A stretch of 64,000 bases of DNA from Glandiceps talaboti. Lineage: Eukaryota; Hemichordata; Enteropneusta; Spengelidae. Location of the stretch: contig NC_135571.1 in assembly GCF_964340395.1 (NCBI RefSeq), positions 5,390,453-5,454,452 on the forward strand, given 5' to 3'. Numbering within the stretch: the stretch's first letter is position 1; each line of letters starts with the position of its first letter. This document shows positions 38,774-51,106 of this stretch, one piece after another. A program made the position numbers and the translations under genes. The notes under the pieces were generated by a model that saw nothing but the letters and a program-made list of their open reading frames with translations, did no database searches and was not told the DNA's origin.

Positions 38774-40840
38774 TTAAATATTCAGTGTTTGGTAGTCTTG
38801 TTCTTGGAATTTGGTTGTCAGGGATGTATGTTCTGGTTTTGGATTGAGTGCTGTAGTTATAGTTTCATAGGTAGGATGAGATTGATTGGTTTGACCAGAA
38901 GGAGATGTGATGGTGTTTTCATCGTATGGGGTTTGCTCCAATGCAATATTGTTATTCTGTGTTTGTGTTGTCGGGTGCCTCAGTTGAGACTGACTTTCAA
39001 ACACAGTATTGTCAAATACTTGTGAAGCTGTATTCTTACTGGTGTCAGTAGACTTCTCAGTTCTTGCTCTTCGCATACAGAAATACCGTGTTACCAATAC
39101 AGTAATAATACACAATATCCCTGTGAGCAGTCCTCCCATAAATACTAGAAAGGTTTGTACCTGGGAAGATAACCCATCACTTACTGGATGTGGAGGGATT
39201 TCTGTTGTAGAAGTTATCACAAAACCAGATGTCAAAGTAGATGTCGGATGAGCTTGTGTTGTTTGATCAGATGTCATAGCTGAGGTCATAGTGGTTGGTA
39301 ACTCTGATATGGTGGATGTAGAAGTTGGTTGTGTTGTGATGGTAGTTGACTGTTTATCTGTGGTTGTCATGTAAGTTGGTGGCACACTGGCATCAAATAA
39401 CTTTAGAGTTCTTACAGCTACACTCGAACCTTCAGAGTTGGAAGCAACACAGAGATATGTTCCTTCATCTTCTATCTTAGAGAATGGAATCATAAGAGTA
39501 CCATTGTCAAGTTGAAGTCTGCTCTTATAACAACTGTCTTGTTCTTCATCACTGAATTGAACTGTAGTACCACTTGGTGTAATCCAGTATATTGATGGAG
39601 TTGGTTCACCAAAGACATCACAGTCTAGTGTTACATTGCTACCTTCAGATGACGTAATTGTTTTAATGGGTGAATCAAAGACAGGAGGAGGGTAACATGT
39701 TAAGTTGGTAAGTGGAATTGTCAGGAAATCTTTACCTCTATGTTGTTCAGGAGACCCACAACGTATAAAGTTGCCTGAACTACTTAGGTCCTCCTTGTTA
39801 TCTAACCATCGTCGGAAACTTTGTGAACGACAGTCACATGACCAAATGTAAGACGCCATCTGTATATAACGTAGACTGTCTAAATCATCAAAGATGTTAC
39901 CTGGTAGACTTGTCAATAGATTATCATTTATATACAATCTATTCAATTTATGCAAATCTTCGAAAAGCTCCTCTGGTAGTACTTGTATCTTGTTACTGTT
40001 AAATCTCAGATCTGTCAACTCTGTAAGCCCTTGGAATATATTCCCTGGTAATGCAGTGATCAAGTTATTGTACAGGTTTAGATAAGATAGATTTGTCAAG
40101 TTAGCAAATGTTCCATCTGATACAGCTTTGATTTGGTTGATGTTAAGTTTCAAAATTTGTAGATTGATTAATCCAATGAAGGTATTCTGCTGTAAGCAAG
40201 ACAGTTTGTTTTGGTGTATATCGAGCATGAAAAGATCAGAGAGATCTTCAAAAATAAACTCTTCTAGGGTGACAATGTCATTGTCCTGAAGATGCAAATG
40301 TTGAAGGTTTCCAAGTCCCCTGAAAACTTTCCTGGGTAATGTGGTTAGTCTGTTGTGAGCTAGCTGAAGATGTTGTAGTTGATGAAGACCAGGAAAAATA
40401 AACTCTTCCTGCACAGTTGTTCCATTTCTGTACTTACGTAATAAGTACTGTTTGGTGTCAAATCCACTGAATACCTCCTCAGGTAAGGTGATTAGATGAT
40501 TGTCATGAAGATACAAATACAGCAAATTATTCAAACCAGCAAAAGACAACAACTCCAACTCTTCTATTTGATTGTTATCCAGGTCAAGTAACACCAAACT
40601 TTCTAAATCTTGAAATGAATTATTCTGTATGGAAACCAAATTATTATGATCAAGATATAACTGGGTTGTGTTGGTTGGAATGTCGTGAGGAATCTCAGTC
40701 AAATTCCTGTTTTCACAGTCAACCACTGTTCCAGAACATATGCATGGTGCTGGACAGGTTGTTGTGACAGTGAAGAATAGTGATATGTAGAATCCAAATA
40801 CTAGTACTGTAACCATGGGAACAGCCATCGTTGAATGCAT
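38774..40840 (-). CDS. LRR-Ig transmembrane receptor, copy 3 (ITAM Tyr to His)
   Basis: Predicted 688-residue type I membrane protein, one coding exon, start at MHSTMAV after the same conserved acceptor. Same order as its paralogues: signal peptide, LRRNT (CPAPCICSG), ~10-11 LRRs, LRRCT (WSCDCRSQ), I-set Ig domain, medium Thr/Ser stalk, TM (VFMGGLLTGILCIITVLVTRYF) and a ~101-residue tail. The tail keeps YETI and the terminal DYQTL, but the first ITAM tyrosine is His (EHTSLTTKFQEQDYQTL), leaving a single YxxL like a hemITAM. An Arg replaces Trp at the inner TM end. LRR concave residues differ from copies 1 and 2 while the framework is conserved. Intact frame and probably functional, with signalling predicted to differ from copy 2. 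Confidence 0.88.
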   Translation of the reverse strand: MHSTMAVPMVTVLVFGFYISLFFTVTTTCPAPCICSGTVVDCENRNLTEIPHDIPTNTTQLYLDHNNLVSIQNNSFQDLESLVLLDLDNNQIEELELLSFAGLNNLLYLYLHDNHLITLPEEVFSGFDTKQYLLRKYRNGTTVQEEFIFPGLHQLQHLQLAHNRLTTLPRKVFRGLGNLQHLHLQDNDIVTLEEFIFEDLSDLFMLDIHQNKLSCLQQNTFIGLINLQILKLNINQIKAVSDGTFANLTNLSYLNLYNNLITALPGNIFQGLTELTDLRFNSNKIQVLPEELFEDLHKLNRLYINDNLLTSLPGNIFDDLDSLRYIQMASYIWSCDCRSQSFRRWLDNKEDLSSSGNFIRCGSPEQHRGKDFLTIPLTNLTCYPPPVFDSPIKTITSSEGSNVTLDCDVFGEPTPSIYWITPSGTTVQFSDEEQDSCYKSRLQLDNGTLMIPFSKIEDEGTYLCVASNSEGSSVAVRTLKLFDASVPPTYMTTTDKQSTTITTQPTSTSTISELPTTMTSAMTSDQTTQAHPTSTLTSGFVITSTTEIPPHPVSDGLSSQVQTFLVFMGGLLTGILCIITVLVTRYFCMRRARTEKSTDTSKNTASQVFDNTVFESQSQLRHPTTQTQNNNIALEQTPYDENTITSPSGQTNQSHPTYETITTALNPKPEHTSLTTKFQEQDYQTLNI

Positions 40841-40975
40841 CAGCTGTAAAAGTAGAATTGAATTTATTGACACAAATATAGAATACTGATGATGGAAGAA
40901 TTTAATAAAATTAAGCAACCAGTCTGTCTATTTATCTTTTCATAAATAAATCAGTTGGCTAGTCTCTTGTTTTAA

Positions 40976-41139
40976 TGAATGAATGAATGAATGAATGAAT
41001 GAATGAATGAATGAATTAATTAATGAATTAATTAATGTCTAATCTTTGATGACTTAAGCGGTTTATTGATTCGACTATCAATATTCAAAAAAAGATCAGT
41101 TTATTAATCAATAAATCAGTCATTCTATGTATTAATCAG

Positions 41140-41204
<65 letters not shown>

Positions 41205-41205
41205 C
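40976..41205. repeat. (GAAT)n and (CAAT)n microsatellites
   Basis: GAAT/TGAA run at about 40976-41015 and CAAT run at about 41138-41200, in the same relative position as the tetranucleotide arrays of units 1 and 2 but much shorter. Confidence 0.9.
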
Positions 41206-41209
41206 AAAC

Positions 41210-41303
41210 ACTACTATAATCGCATACTGATATCGAGGTCCGAAGACCCGAGAGATCGAGGGTCCGGCCCTCGATATCACTATCAGTATGCGATTATAGT
41301 AGT
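41210..41303. repeat. Long hairpin at the duplication breakpoint
   Basis: A perfect 23-bp inverted pair (41210-41232 and 41281-41303, ACTACTATAATCGCATACTG outward) encloses a second inverted set (ATATCGAGG / CCTCGATAT; GGGTCCGG). It begins right where unit 3 stops matching units 1 and 2. Confidence 0.85.
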
Positions 41304-41449
41304 ATTGCGCCGGATTGGAGCGCGGCAACGACTTAAGTTTAGATAAAACGTAGGGAAAAAAGGCACGAGCGACTGTCGACAGTCTATGTTAGGCCTAGAA
41401 CATTTGTTTATATAATTAGTTCCGGCTCAGACAACTATATAATTGTGTG

Positions 41450-42060
41450 AAGTTCCGGTTTCCCGAGCCCACCTGGTTTTTTATGCCAACCCTACACCTT
41501 TTTTTTACGTATTCAAGAAAAAATGATAAAATCGCGAAAATTTTAAAGTCTTGCAAGAAATAATTGATGCAGAAGCTGACATCAACTTAAAAAAGCTAAA
41601 AGACAATACAAAACTGTTCTTCCAATCTATAATGGCTGTACATCTGATGATGATAAACCAATAACACAGATACTATAAGGAAACCAACGGAGAACATACC
41701 TACCTGAATTGAATTGAATTGAATTGAAATTTATTTCATCAGATAACAAAAAACAAAACAATAAATAAATAAATAAATAATACATTACACTTTCAAACAA
41801 ATTGGACAAAAGGAAATATACATGTTTTATCTAATGGGGACCATGAAAATAGTTCAGCAGAACTAGTCGTGTCCATGGCCCGTACATTCAATTTTAGATT
41901 AATTCAAATTCATAAATGGACGCAAGGAAGAAAATTAAGTCAAAAATAAACACAGCACGCATTCACGCACACTCATACGACACACAGATGAAAAAGAAAT
42001 ATTAAAAAATAAATCTACCTACCCCACCTATTCTAAAAGTGAGCGTAATCGGAACCGCAA
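41450..42060 (+). mobile_element. Dispersed repeat family D, copy 2, with an inserted transposon tail
   Basis: The outer parts (41450-41695 and 42012-42060) match 5568-5930 in reverse complement. The middle (about 41700-42010) begins with five GAATT units and reads like the 3' end of a non-LTR retrotransposon on the minus strand (short tandem tail, no reading frame). Class uncertain. Confidence 0.6.
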
Positions 42061-42419
42061 TTGTTTCTACTGGAAGCAAAATGTCGTTCTAAAGGTCCTA
42101 GTGCCGCGGGTCACTGGTTCACTTTAATATAGACAATGTAAGTTACGTAAGAATGCCTTACTGAAGAGCCTCGTTCTGGTGTACGCTTTCACGACGACGG
42201 CCTTGTCAAAATCGTGTGACAATTGTATTTGTACCCGTTTCTGTGGCGTACAACTCCGCAAATCACGTTTTGACTAAATTTTCGAGGTAAATTGTTCTTA
42301 TCGTGTATTAATCGGCACATACAATGTGTATTTATATTGAATAAACGTTAAAATAGGAAATTTGCAGTTGTCAAATATGCAAATTACGGTCTATGCTAAT
42401 GATGTAGTCTAGACAGACC

Positions 42420-43350
<931 letters not shown>

Positions 43351-43619
43351 ATGTTTCAATCCCACATTCACAGTAGTATTATTCTTTTGTTCTGGACCAA
43401 TTTTTTATATAGCTGTCAGAGAACTGTTATTCATACCTATTAATTTATATGCTTACCTGAACTGGGCCCCTTAAGTAAGTTGTCATACCTACTTTTAATG
43501 CTCATCTCAATTGGACCCCTTAAGTAAGCTGCCATTCATCCAAATTTTTTATACTATAAACTATGAAATATCTTTATGCATGGAAAAGGAAGTAAAATGA
43601 AAGACATCATATAAGATTT

Positions 43620-43915
43620 CTATGTTGTTAGCAATCTGCTCAGGAAACAGCTTTTTTTTTACTACCACAGACACTGTGGCTCTATTTTTTATTTTTACTA
43701 CCACAGACACTTGTGGCTCTATTCTTATTTTTACTACCACAGACACTGTGGCTCTATTTTTTATTTTTACTACCACAGACACTTGTGGCTCTACTCTTAT
43801 TTTTACTACCACAGACACTTGTGGCTGTATTTTCATTTTTACTACCACAGACACTTGTGGCTCTATTCTTATTTTTACTACCACAGACACTTGTGGCTCT
43901 ACTTTTCTTATCATG
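43620..43915. repeat. ~36-bp minisatellite
   Basis: About eight copies of TTTTTACTACCACAGACACTTGTGGCTCTATTC-like units, some with the variant ACACTGTGG. CCACAGACACTTGTGG is itself a short palindrome. Several frames are open through it on both strands, so none can be taken as a gene. Confidence 0.92.
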
Positions 43916-43929
43916 TGCCCTGACTTTAA

Positions 43930-44397
43930 AGGGGAACATCACTTCCAGGAAATAAAGGTAATTTCATGAATTTTAGGTTCTAGGAAGTCATTTCATGATT
44001 TGATATCATATAAAGTTTGGAAGATTACCATGTAAAATGAAATTGAATGAAACTGAATGAAATTGAAACTCTATTTCAAATTCATTGTTCTCGCAGTGAT
44101 GCACTGTTGCCTGATGAGACTTGGCAAATGAATATACATATTACTAGATAACCAATGCATATTCATGACTCCTGATTGCTTATTACCTTACGATAAATCA
44201 TGAACATTGTTCATCTAACCCATATGCATGCTTAAGTCCCATGAGGCAACAGTGAACCCATGCTACAACAATGGACATGAAATAGAGTTTCAATTTGGTG
44301 TTTCTTGGCAATCACTCAAAATTCATATAATTTGAAGTCATGACATGATTCTTCGGAATCCAAAGTTTCGTTGAATGGTGTTCCCCTTTAATGGTTT
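43930..44397. mobile_element. TTAA-type MITE family G, copy 1
   Basis: 468 bp between direct TTAA at 43926-43929 and 44398-44401. Termini AGGGGAACATCACTTCCAGG and GGTGTTCCCCT are inverted. The sub-terminal TTTAGGTTCTAGGAAGTCAT stretch and the TTTGAAGTCATGACATGATT stretch also pair. Non-coding. Confidence 0.8.
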
Positions 44398-44401
44398 TCA
44401 T

Positions 44402-45130
44402 TCAACTCTCTATGGAATATGGTGGCATATATCTACTATTCATAAAGTAGTGGTTGATAATGAAGGAGGTACGTCATTTTCATCAGGATGGCAATACTCA
44501 GAATGAGGAAGGCATATCAACATGTGTCTTTATCAGTTCCAAGCCTCTTCACAATCAAAATTATGATATCAATACTCACTACTTGACACCGAATCCCTAC
44601 TTTAGGTCCAAATTCCAAATTCTCAATAAAATCTGAAAGTGGTGATTCAATAACATTTATACTTCTCAGCTAGGAGGCTGCATACCAGTAGTCTTCATAA
44701 CCAAAAGAAGTTGTCAAATTACGTTTTGGTTTTTTTTGTTGATTTTTTTTTGACCAGCATTATGTTAAAGCTGGGGAGAACTCTGTTATGTGGCAAGCTT
44801 TGCTTCCATACTATTAAAAGAGTGTCTTATGTGCGTCCATTTGAACCAAATGGCAACTTTAAAAGAAGCAAATTTTATCTCATTTTATATGACTTTATAC
44901 TGTTTGTCTTGTGCCATGTTATTGACACTGCATTTAACATGATGATACTAATACATTAAGATAGATTGCACCTCAGAACAAATTTCACTAAAAGTTTTAG
45001 AATCTCTCCAAACTTTGCCATATAATATGGAAACTTGCTTCTGGTCCTTTTGAAAAAAATAGAAAGAAATTGTTGGGTCCACCATCTTGTTTTCAAGGAA
45101 ATCGTCAATTTTTTTATATTCCCATATACA
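44402..45130. other. No gene seen
   Basis: AT-rich DNA; short frames at 44454-44636 and 44711-44959 have no recognisable domain. Confidence 0.5.
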
Positions 45131-45149
45131 GTTTATTCAATATTTGGTG

Positions 45150-45295
45150 GCGATATTGGATTCTAATATTTGGCAGCCATGGATTCTAATATTTGGCGGC
45201 CATATTGGATTCTAATATTTGGCGGCCATATTGGATTCTAATATTTGGCGGCCATATTGGATTCTAATATTTGGCGGCCATATTGGATTCTAAAA
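45150..45295. repeat. 26-bp minisatellite
   Basis: Five to six near-perfect copies of TTCTAATATTTGGCGGCCATATTGGA with the first ones slightly diverged. Each unit contains GCGGCC and CCATATTGG (close to a CArG box). Confidence 0.92.
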
Positions 45296-46140
45296 TGGCA
45301 TAATTTTGGTCAATTTTAACCTCAATTTAAAAAATTTGTATGTGATGCTTGATTTTAACAGAGGATAAGTTAGAATTTTCTTGAACAAAGAAAAAGTTCG
45401 TTTATTACCGAGGCACATTTCATGTTTAAAGGTATACATAAGTAATGCTGGTTTTGCTAAAGCAGCATATCTCATGAGTTAGAAAGCCTGGCTAAGTAAT
45501 TTTCACCAACCCTGCAGCATAGGGCCTCTCTAAAATATAGTCTCAAGAACTGACAGATCTGATGAAGGAGAGACCTTTGGTAGACTAAGGCAAAGCATTA
45601 TGGGTATGTAAACGATAGGAGCATAATAGCTCTTAAATATAATTTCAGCAAAGAAGGTGTGAAGCTCCAAATATTGTTTACTTACCCATGATGCCTCACC
45701 CTAGTGTACAGCACACTTCTGAGCGTAGCTTGACAATTTTTACAGTTCTATTTTAGAGAGGTTGCTTGTAGCAGGGTCAGTGAAAATGGATGTTTGTGGT
45801 TTAAGTAGGAGAAATGCAACTAAGATGAACTTAGACTGTGGTACGATGTTATGTTGCGCCTCTCTCACCAGCCTGCTCCATCTAGCATGACAGGAGTTGA
45901 CTGATGTGTGAGGGCGCCCTGTCACAACATACCATACAGACTGAGATGAACTGAGCCTCACTTCTGTGCTCCTTTACATTACATTTTGATTCATTTTACT
46001 GCATAAGTTATTGGAAGTAAACGATAACAGAACTTATAAATCTGTTCAATAAAAACTGAGTTGCTTCCACAGCAAATAAGTTCTCAGATTTCAAGCATAT
46101 ATGTGTATATACAGTAACTGTTTGATGTATTCATTAAGTA
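45296..46140. other. No gene seen
   Basis: No coding exon or element ends recognised. A 73-codon minus-strand frame at 45740-45961 lacks domain similarity. Confidence 0.5.
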
Positions 46141-46159
46141 GAGCATCATCTCAGACCTC

Positions 46160-47035
46160 ATTCTGATTCATGACATCACTTCCTGTTGATTTTAACTGAC
46201 ATCACTTCCTGTGGATTTAATTTCTAACATCACTTCCTCTTGTGGTTGAGGCTCTTACATCACTTCCTGTTATGATTTAAATTCTGACATCACATCCTGC
46301 TATGATGGAGACTATATGACATCACTTCCTACATTGATAACACTGTACTGCTGTTACCTGGCCTCTTACTTTGCATGCTCAACCAGTCAGAAGACTTTGG
46401 GCAAACATTGTACTAGAGAAATATTTCCAAGCCAAGACGAATCAGATGGCAGAACGTAGACACCTACCACGCATCATGTGAACAATCCCATGTTAGACAA
46501 ATTTATGGCCAATTGTTTTTGTCTTTTGCCCAAAGCCCAGTTTTGACTCAACATGGTGCTTACTTCTTTACAAGTAGCATTCCTTTAGCATGTCCATATG
46601 ATTGCTCTCAATGGCCATGGTTGTTGTCTATGTTGGACCATTTTTGCTCGTTAAGTTTTCATATCATTACTATTGAGTATGCTCAAAAAAAAGGCTGAGC
46701 AACAGGCTATGGACATGCTATGCTGACATCACTTCCTATGTTGGTGTATACCCAGTGACATCACTTCCTATGTTGGTGTATACCCAGTGACATCACTTCC
46801 TATGTTGGTGTATACCCAGTGACATCACTTCCTATGTTGGTGTCTACCCAGTGACATCACTTCCTATGTTGGTGTATACCCAGTGACATCACTTCCTATG
46901 TTGGTGTCTACCCAGTGACATCACTTCCTATGTTGGTGTCTACCCAGTGACATCACTTCCTATGTTGGTTTATACCCTGTGACATCACTTCCTTTGTGGG
47001 TGTATACCCAGTGACATCACTACCTATCAAAAAAG
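46160..47035. repeat. ~32-bp minisatellite with diverged outlying copies
   Basis: Nine regular units of GTGACATCACTTCCTATGTTGGTGTATACCCA at about 46725-47030. Degenerate GACATCACTTCCTGT copies occur at 46165-46330, separated by about 400 bp of unrelated DNA. Every unit contains TGACATCA next to CTTCC. Confidence 0.9.
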
Positions 47036-47504
47036 GGCCCTCCTTACCAATGTCTATGATTTGCAAAGAATTTTTGCAGCATCTTCTGTTATGTTGCGTT
47101 GTCACACTTCTTTTGTAATTCTGTACATTGCAAATATTCTAGAGTAATATACACGTCTGATATATAGCGCCCTCTTGTGGTATATCTTAGAAATAATGTC
47201 ATATACAACTGTAATCCCAAACCCATCTCTGACATCATAGTGTCACATTTTTTTTGAATTTAGAAGTATTTCCACCATATCATAAAATGTTCACAAAGTA
47301 AGTAATGAACTGTAAAAGTTTATACTCTGAAACCCCTTTAATAAACCAAGAAAATTAAAGTACTGTACCACTAGGGGGCGCCATATATTGGAAGGGTTAA
47401 TATCCTGTGAAGCTGGGAAGAAAAGGTTAAAGGTCACCAAATTCTTTCTTATAAAGCTCTGATGTTGTAAATGTTGCATGATGGGAGCTATTAAAGGTCA
47501 AAGT
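47036..47504 (-). other. 3' flank / probable 3' UTR of USP47
   Basis: Directly downstream of the USP47 stop codon. A minus-strand ATTAAA (TTTAAT at 47337-47342) is a possible poly(A) signal about 165 nt after the stop. No other feature is visible. Confidence 0.45.
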
Positions 47505-47613
47505 TTAATCATCCTGTGCAGAGTGTCTCTGTGGAGGTGAGGAGTCTGTGTAGATTTTCAGAGCTTTTTCTTTCTTTGGTGAATATGTTATACGTTGTCC
47601 AGAATTGACCCAT
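47505..47613 (-). CDS. USP47: USP47 terminal exon t
   Basis: Completes an Arg codon and encodes [20 protein letters not shown] then [15 protein letters not shown] and TAA (47505-47507). The YSP(R/K)KEKALKIY motif is the conserved USP47 C-terminus. Acceptor TATTTCAG. Confidence 0.95.
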
Positions 47614-47931
47614 CTGAAATAAAATGAAGAAAATATACTTTAAGCTATCACTTAAGATCTTTTGCAGTGTACATCAGTGCCTGTGTGTCCGTCTGTCTGT
47701 ACACGTGTCTGTCTGTCTGTATGTATGTATGTATGTATGTATGTATGTATGTATGTATGTATGTATGTATGTATGTATGTATGTATGTATGTGTGTATGT
47801 ATGTGTGTATGTATGTATGTATGTATGTATGTATGTATGTATGTATGTATGTATGTGTGTGGTGTGGTGTGTGTGAGGTGTGTGTGTGTTTGTTTGTGTA
47901 TGTGTGTGTGTGTGTGTGTATGTGTGAGGTG

Positions 47932-47969
<38 letters not shown>

Positions 47970-49654
47970 TGTAGGGAATGTTTACAACCACGTCTTGACA
48001 GACATAATGATGCTGTTTGAAAGTTTTATCATGTTAGGCAAAGTTTCAGATTTAAGAAAACTGTTAATAGTGATAATCAAAGATTCCTTCTTGAGTTTGT
48101 ACCAACCTCTTCTGAACAAAATACATTCTCAGAACTCAAACTATAAAAATGATTCCAGAGTAAGCAGCCTATGTTTTTGGTTGTAAACACTGTATTGTTT
48201 TCATTTCTAATAATCTCACCTGGCATTTTCTCTTTTCTGAATTTCCTTTCTTTCATCATCTGATAAATCTTTAAGTTCTTCTCTACTATCCCTGAAGATA
48301 TTGACAACACAAAAAAAAATAATCATTAATTTTGGTATCACAGTATTAGTGCAGAAACCAATCTTTCAGCTTACAGGCTTAATCTGCATGTGAATAAGGG
48401 TGAGATTAAGATGACGCTCATTAGATAATTTGACCATGTAACACACTCACAGAGCTCATACAGCACCCATGAAACTGTAGATGACTTTGACCATGTAACA
48501 CACTCACAGAGCTCATAAAGCACCCATGAAACTGTAGATAACCTTGACCATGTAACACACTCACAGAGCTCATACAGCACCTATGAAACTGTCGTTGTAG
48601 AGAGTATTACAGATTTTTTATCTACTAATGTTGGATTACAATATTATGAATATACAGGAAAGAAACCTGTCACTGTGTTTTTTGAAATAGCTGCATTTTT
48701 GGTAGTAAAATGCAAGGGGAGGGAGACTATGGTATACTGTATCAGACTACCTGTAATAGGCAACCTGTATATCATCAATGTGTGTGGGTGGGTACAGCTA
48801 TTTAGAAATATGGGGGGGGGGGGGGGTTGTGTTGACCAATGTAAAAATGTGAGGGGGACTATGGTACTGTGTGTCTAACTTACCTGTGATAGACAAATTA
48901 ACCTGTCCATCATTTAGAAATGGGGGTGAGAGTGACCCTTGTAAAAGCCTGCGGGAGATTATGGTATAGTGTATCACACTAATAATACACAACATGTCCA
49001 TCATCACATACATGTGTGTGTGGCTACCAGCCTTTCAGGGAGGGGTGAGAAAGGGGGCGATGCTTGTAAAAAACTGAGGGGATTATGGTACTATGTATTA
49101 AACTTGCCTGTAATAGACAACCTGTCCATCATACATGTGTGTGTGGCTACCACTGTACCAGCCTTTCAAGGAAGAGGGGGGGGGGGGGGGGGGGGAGAGA
49201 GAAAGGGGGTAACGCTTGTAAAAACCTGAGTTTATGGTACTATGTATGTATCAGACTTACCTGTAATAGACAACTTGTCCATCATCACATATATACAATG
49301 GACAAACATTAAGTGTTGCAACCTGTGGTTCCCACTCTAACTCTGTCTGTACATCCAATACGGACAATTCACAGGGAAATGTACCTCTACCTTTGGCAAA
49401 CTCTATGTTCTCCACTGGTATCTCACTAACAGCTGATATCTGTGGTGAAAATATAGAAATATATGGTCTCATAGAATCAAAACACAGTGGGTGAGAAATA
49501 CACTGTGTCTGAGTGTGGTGGTGTTTTACAACACGCGCAAATTCACATGCACACACATACAAACACATGCATGCATGTAAGCACGCACACACATACACAC
49601 ACACGCATGCACTCACATGTACCCATGTACGCACACACACATGCACATGCACAT

Positions 49655-49729
<75 letters not shown>

Positions 49730-51060
49730 TGGTGTGAAAAAATAAAGGAAAGAGTACGACAGTTAAGGAATTTTCTGTAATGGTAACAGAAAAGCTTTCC
49801 AAACAAAACTGAAAATAAATATTATTCCTGTTCAACATGTTCCGAATATAATAGCTCAATAAAAACATGGAAATTCATCTTGGTAACAGACAAACATGGA
49901 AATTCGTCTTGGTAACAGACAAACATGGAAATTCATCTTGGCAACAAACAAACATGGAAATTCATCTTGGCAACAAACAAACATGGAAATTCATCTTGGC
50001 AACAGACAAACATGGAAATTCATCTTGGCAACAGACAAACATGGAAATTCGTCTTGGTAACAGACAAACATGGAAATTCATCTTGGTAACAGACAAACAT
50101 CAAATGTTTAATAATATGTACAAAAGTTACCTTTTGTTTGAGTTCTGTTATGGTAGCGTTGGCAACGGTTGTAATTTCCTGGAATGGATCAAATTTCAAC
50201 TCTGATGGTCTCCATCTCTTGACAAACAGAGACAGGTCAGACATTGATTTCAACTTCTCAGGTTCTAAGAGTAAATCGATCAAGTGAAAGTTTAGCAGAG
50301 AGTTTAGAGTTTTTTAAAAATAATTTGTATCACACTACATACTATCAGTGCAGGATAAAATTAAATTTAAACTCTTATTAATCACATGCAAATCTCTGAA
50401 TTGAATTTGACTAATTACCAACCTACATATATGACCTAATAGGGAACTTGCAAACTCGCCATGTTGAATGTTGCATCATGGGAAATGTGATAATAAATAC
50501 TAATCAAACAGTATTGTAAACAATAATGTTACATTGTTTGTAACCACAAATGATCAATTCATAGGCACCCCGGCCATTGTGGGAGGTTTATTTTATCTGA
50601 TTATGTATTACGATAACCACAGATAATCCCATAGTCCTTTGCATCTGAGCATGCTCAGTCTGGATTGCAAGTTCCCTATTCACATGAAACCAAATCCCAG
50701 GACACTCTGATCGTTTGTCAAAGATTTACGAACCCAAGTACAAACTAGTGTCACATGGTTGGCATATGTTCTCATGTGCTGCACTCCATCTATGGAATAC
50801 ACTGCCATTGGAAATATGACAAAAACCAACAGCTAACGCCTTCAAAAAGTACTTCAAGACATATCTATTCTCTAGACCATTCTAACTGTACAGCACCTCT
50901 CAACTCTACATCATAGTGGAAACTGGCACTTTATAAATTCACTGATTGATTGATTGATTGACTGACTGACTGATTGATTGATTGATTGATGGATTGATTG
51001 ATTGACTGACTGACTCACTGACTGACTCACTGTCTGACTGTCTGACTGACTGACTGACTG

Positions 51061-51106
<46 letters not shown>

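Noticed and set aside
43561-43969. Several 70-117-codon frames on both strands
   Set aside because: The 36-bp minisatellite is a multiple of three long and therefore open in many frames.
49866-50205. 112-codon plus-strand frame with regular repeats
   Set aside because: 30-bp minisatellite translation that runs over antisense USP47 exon q.
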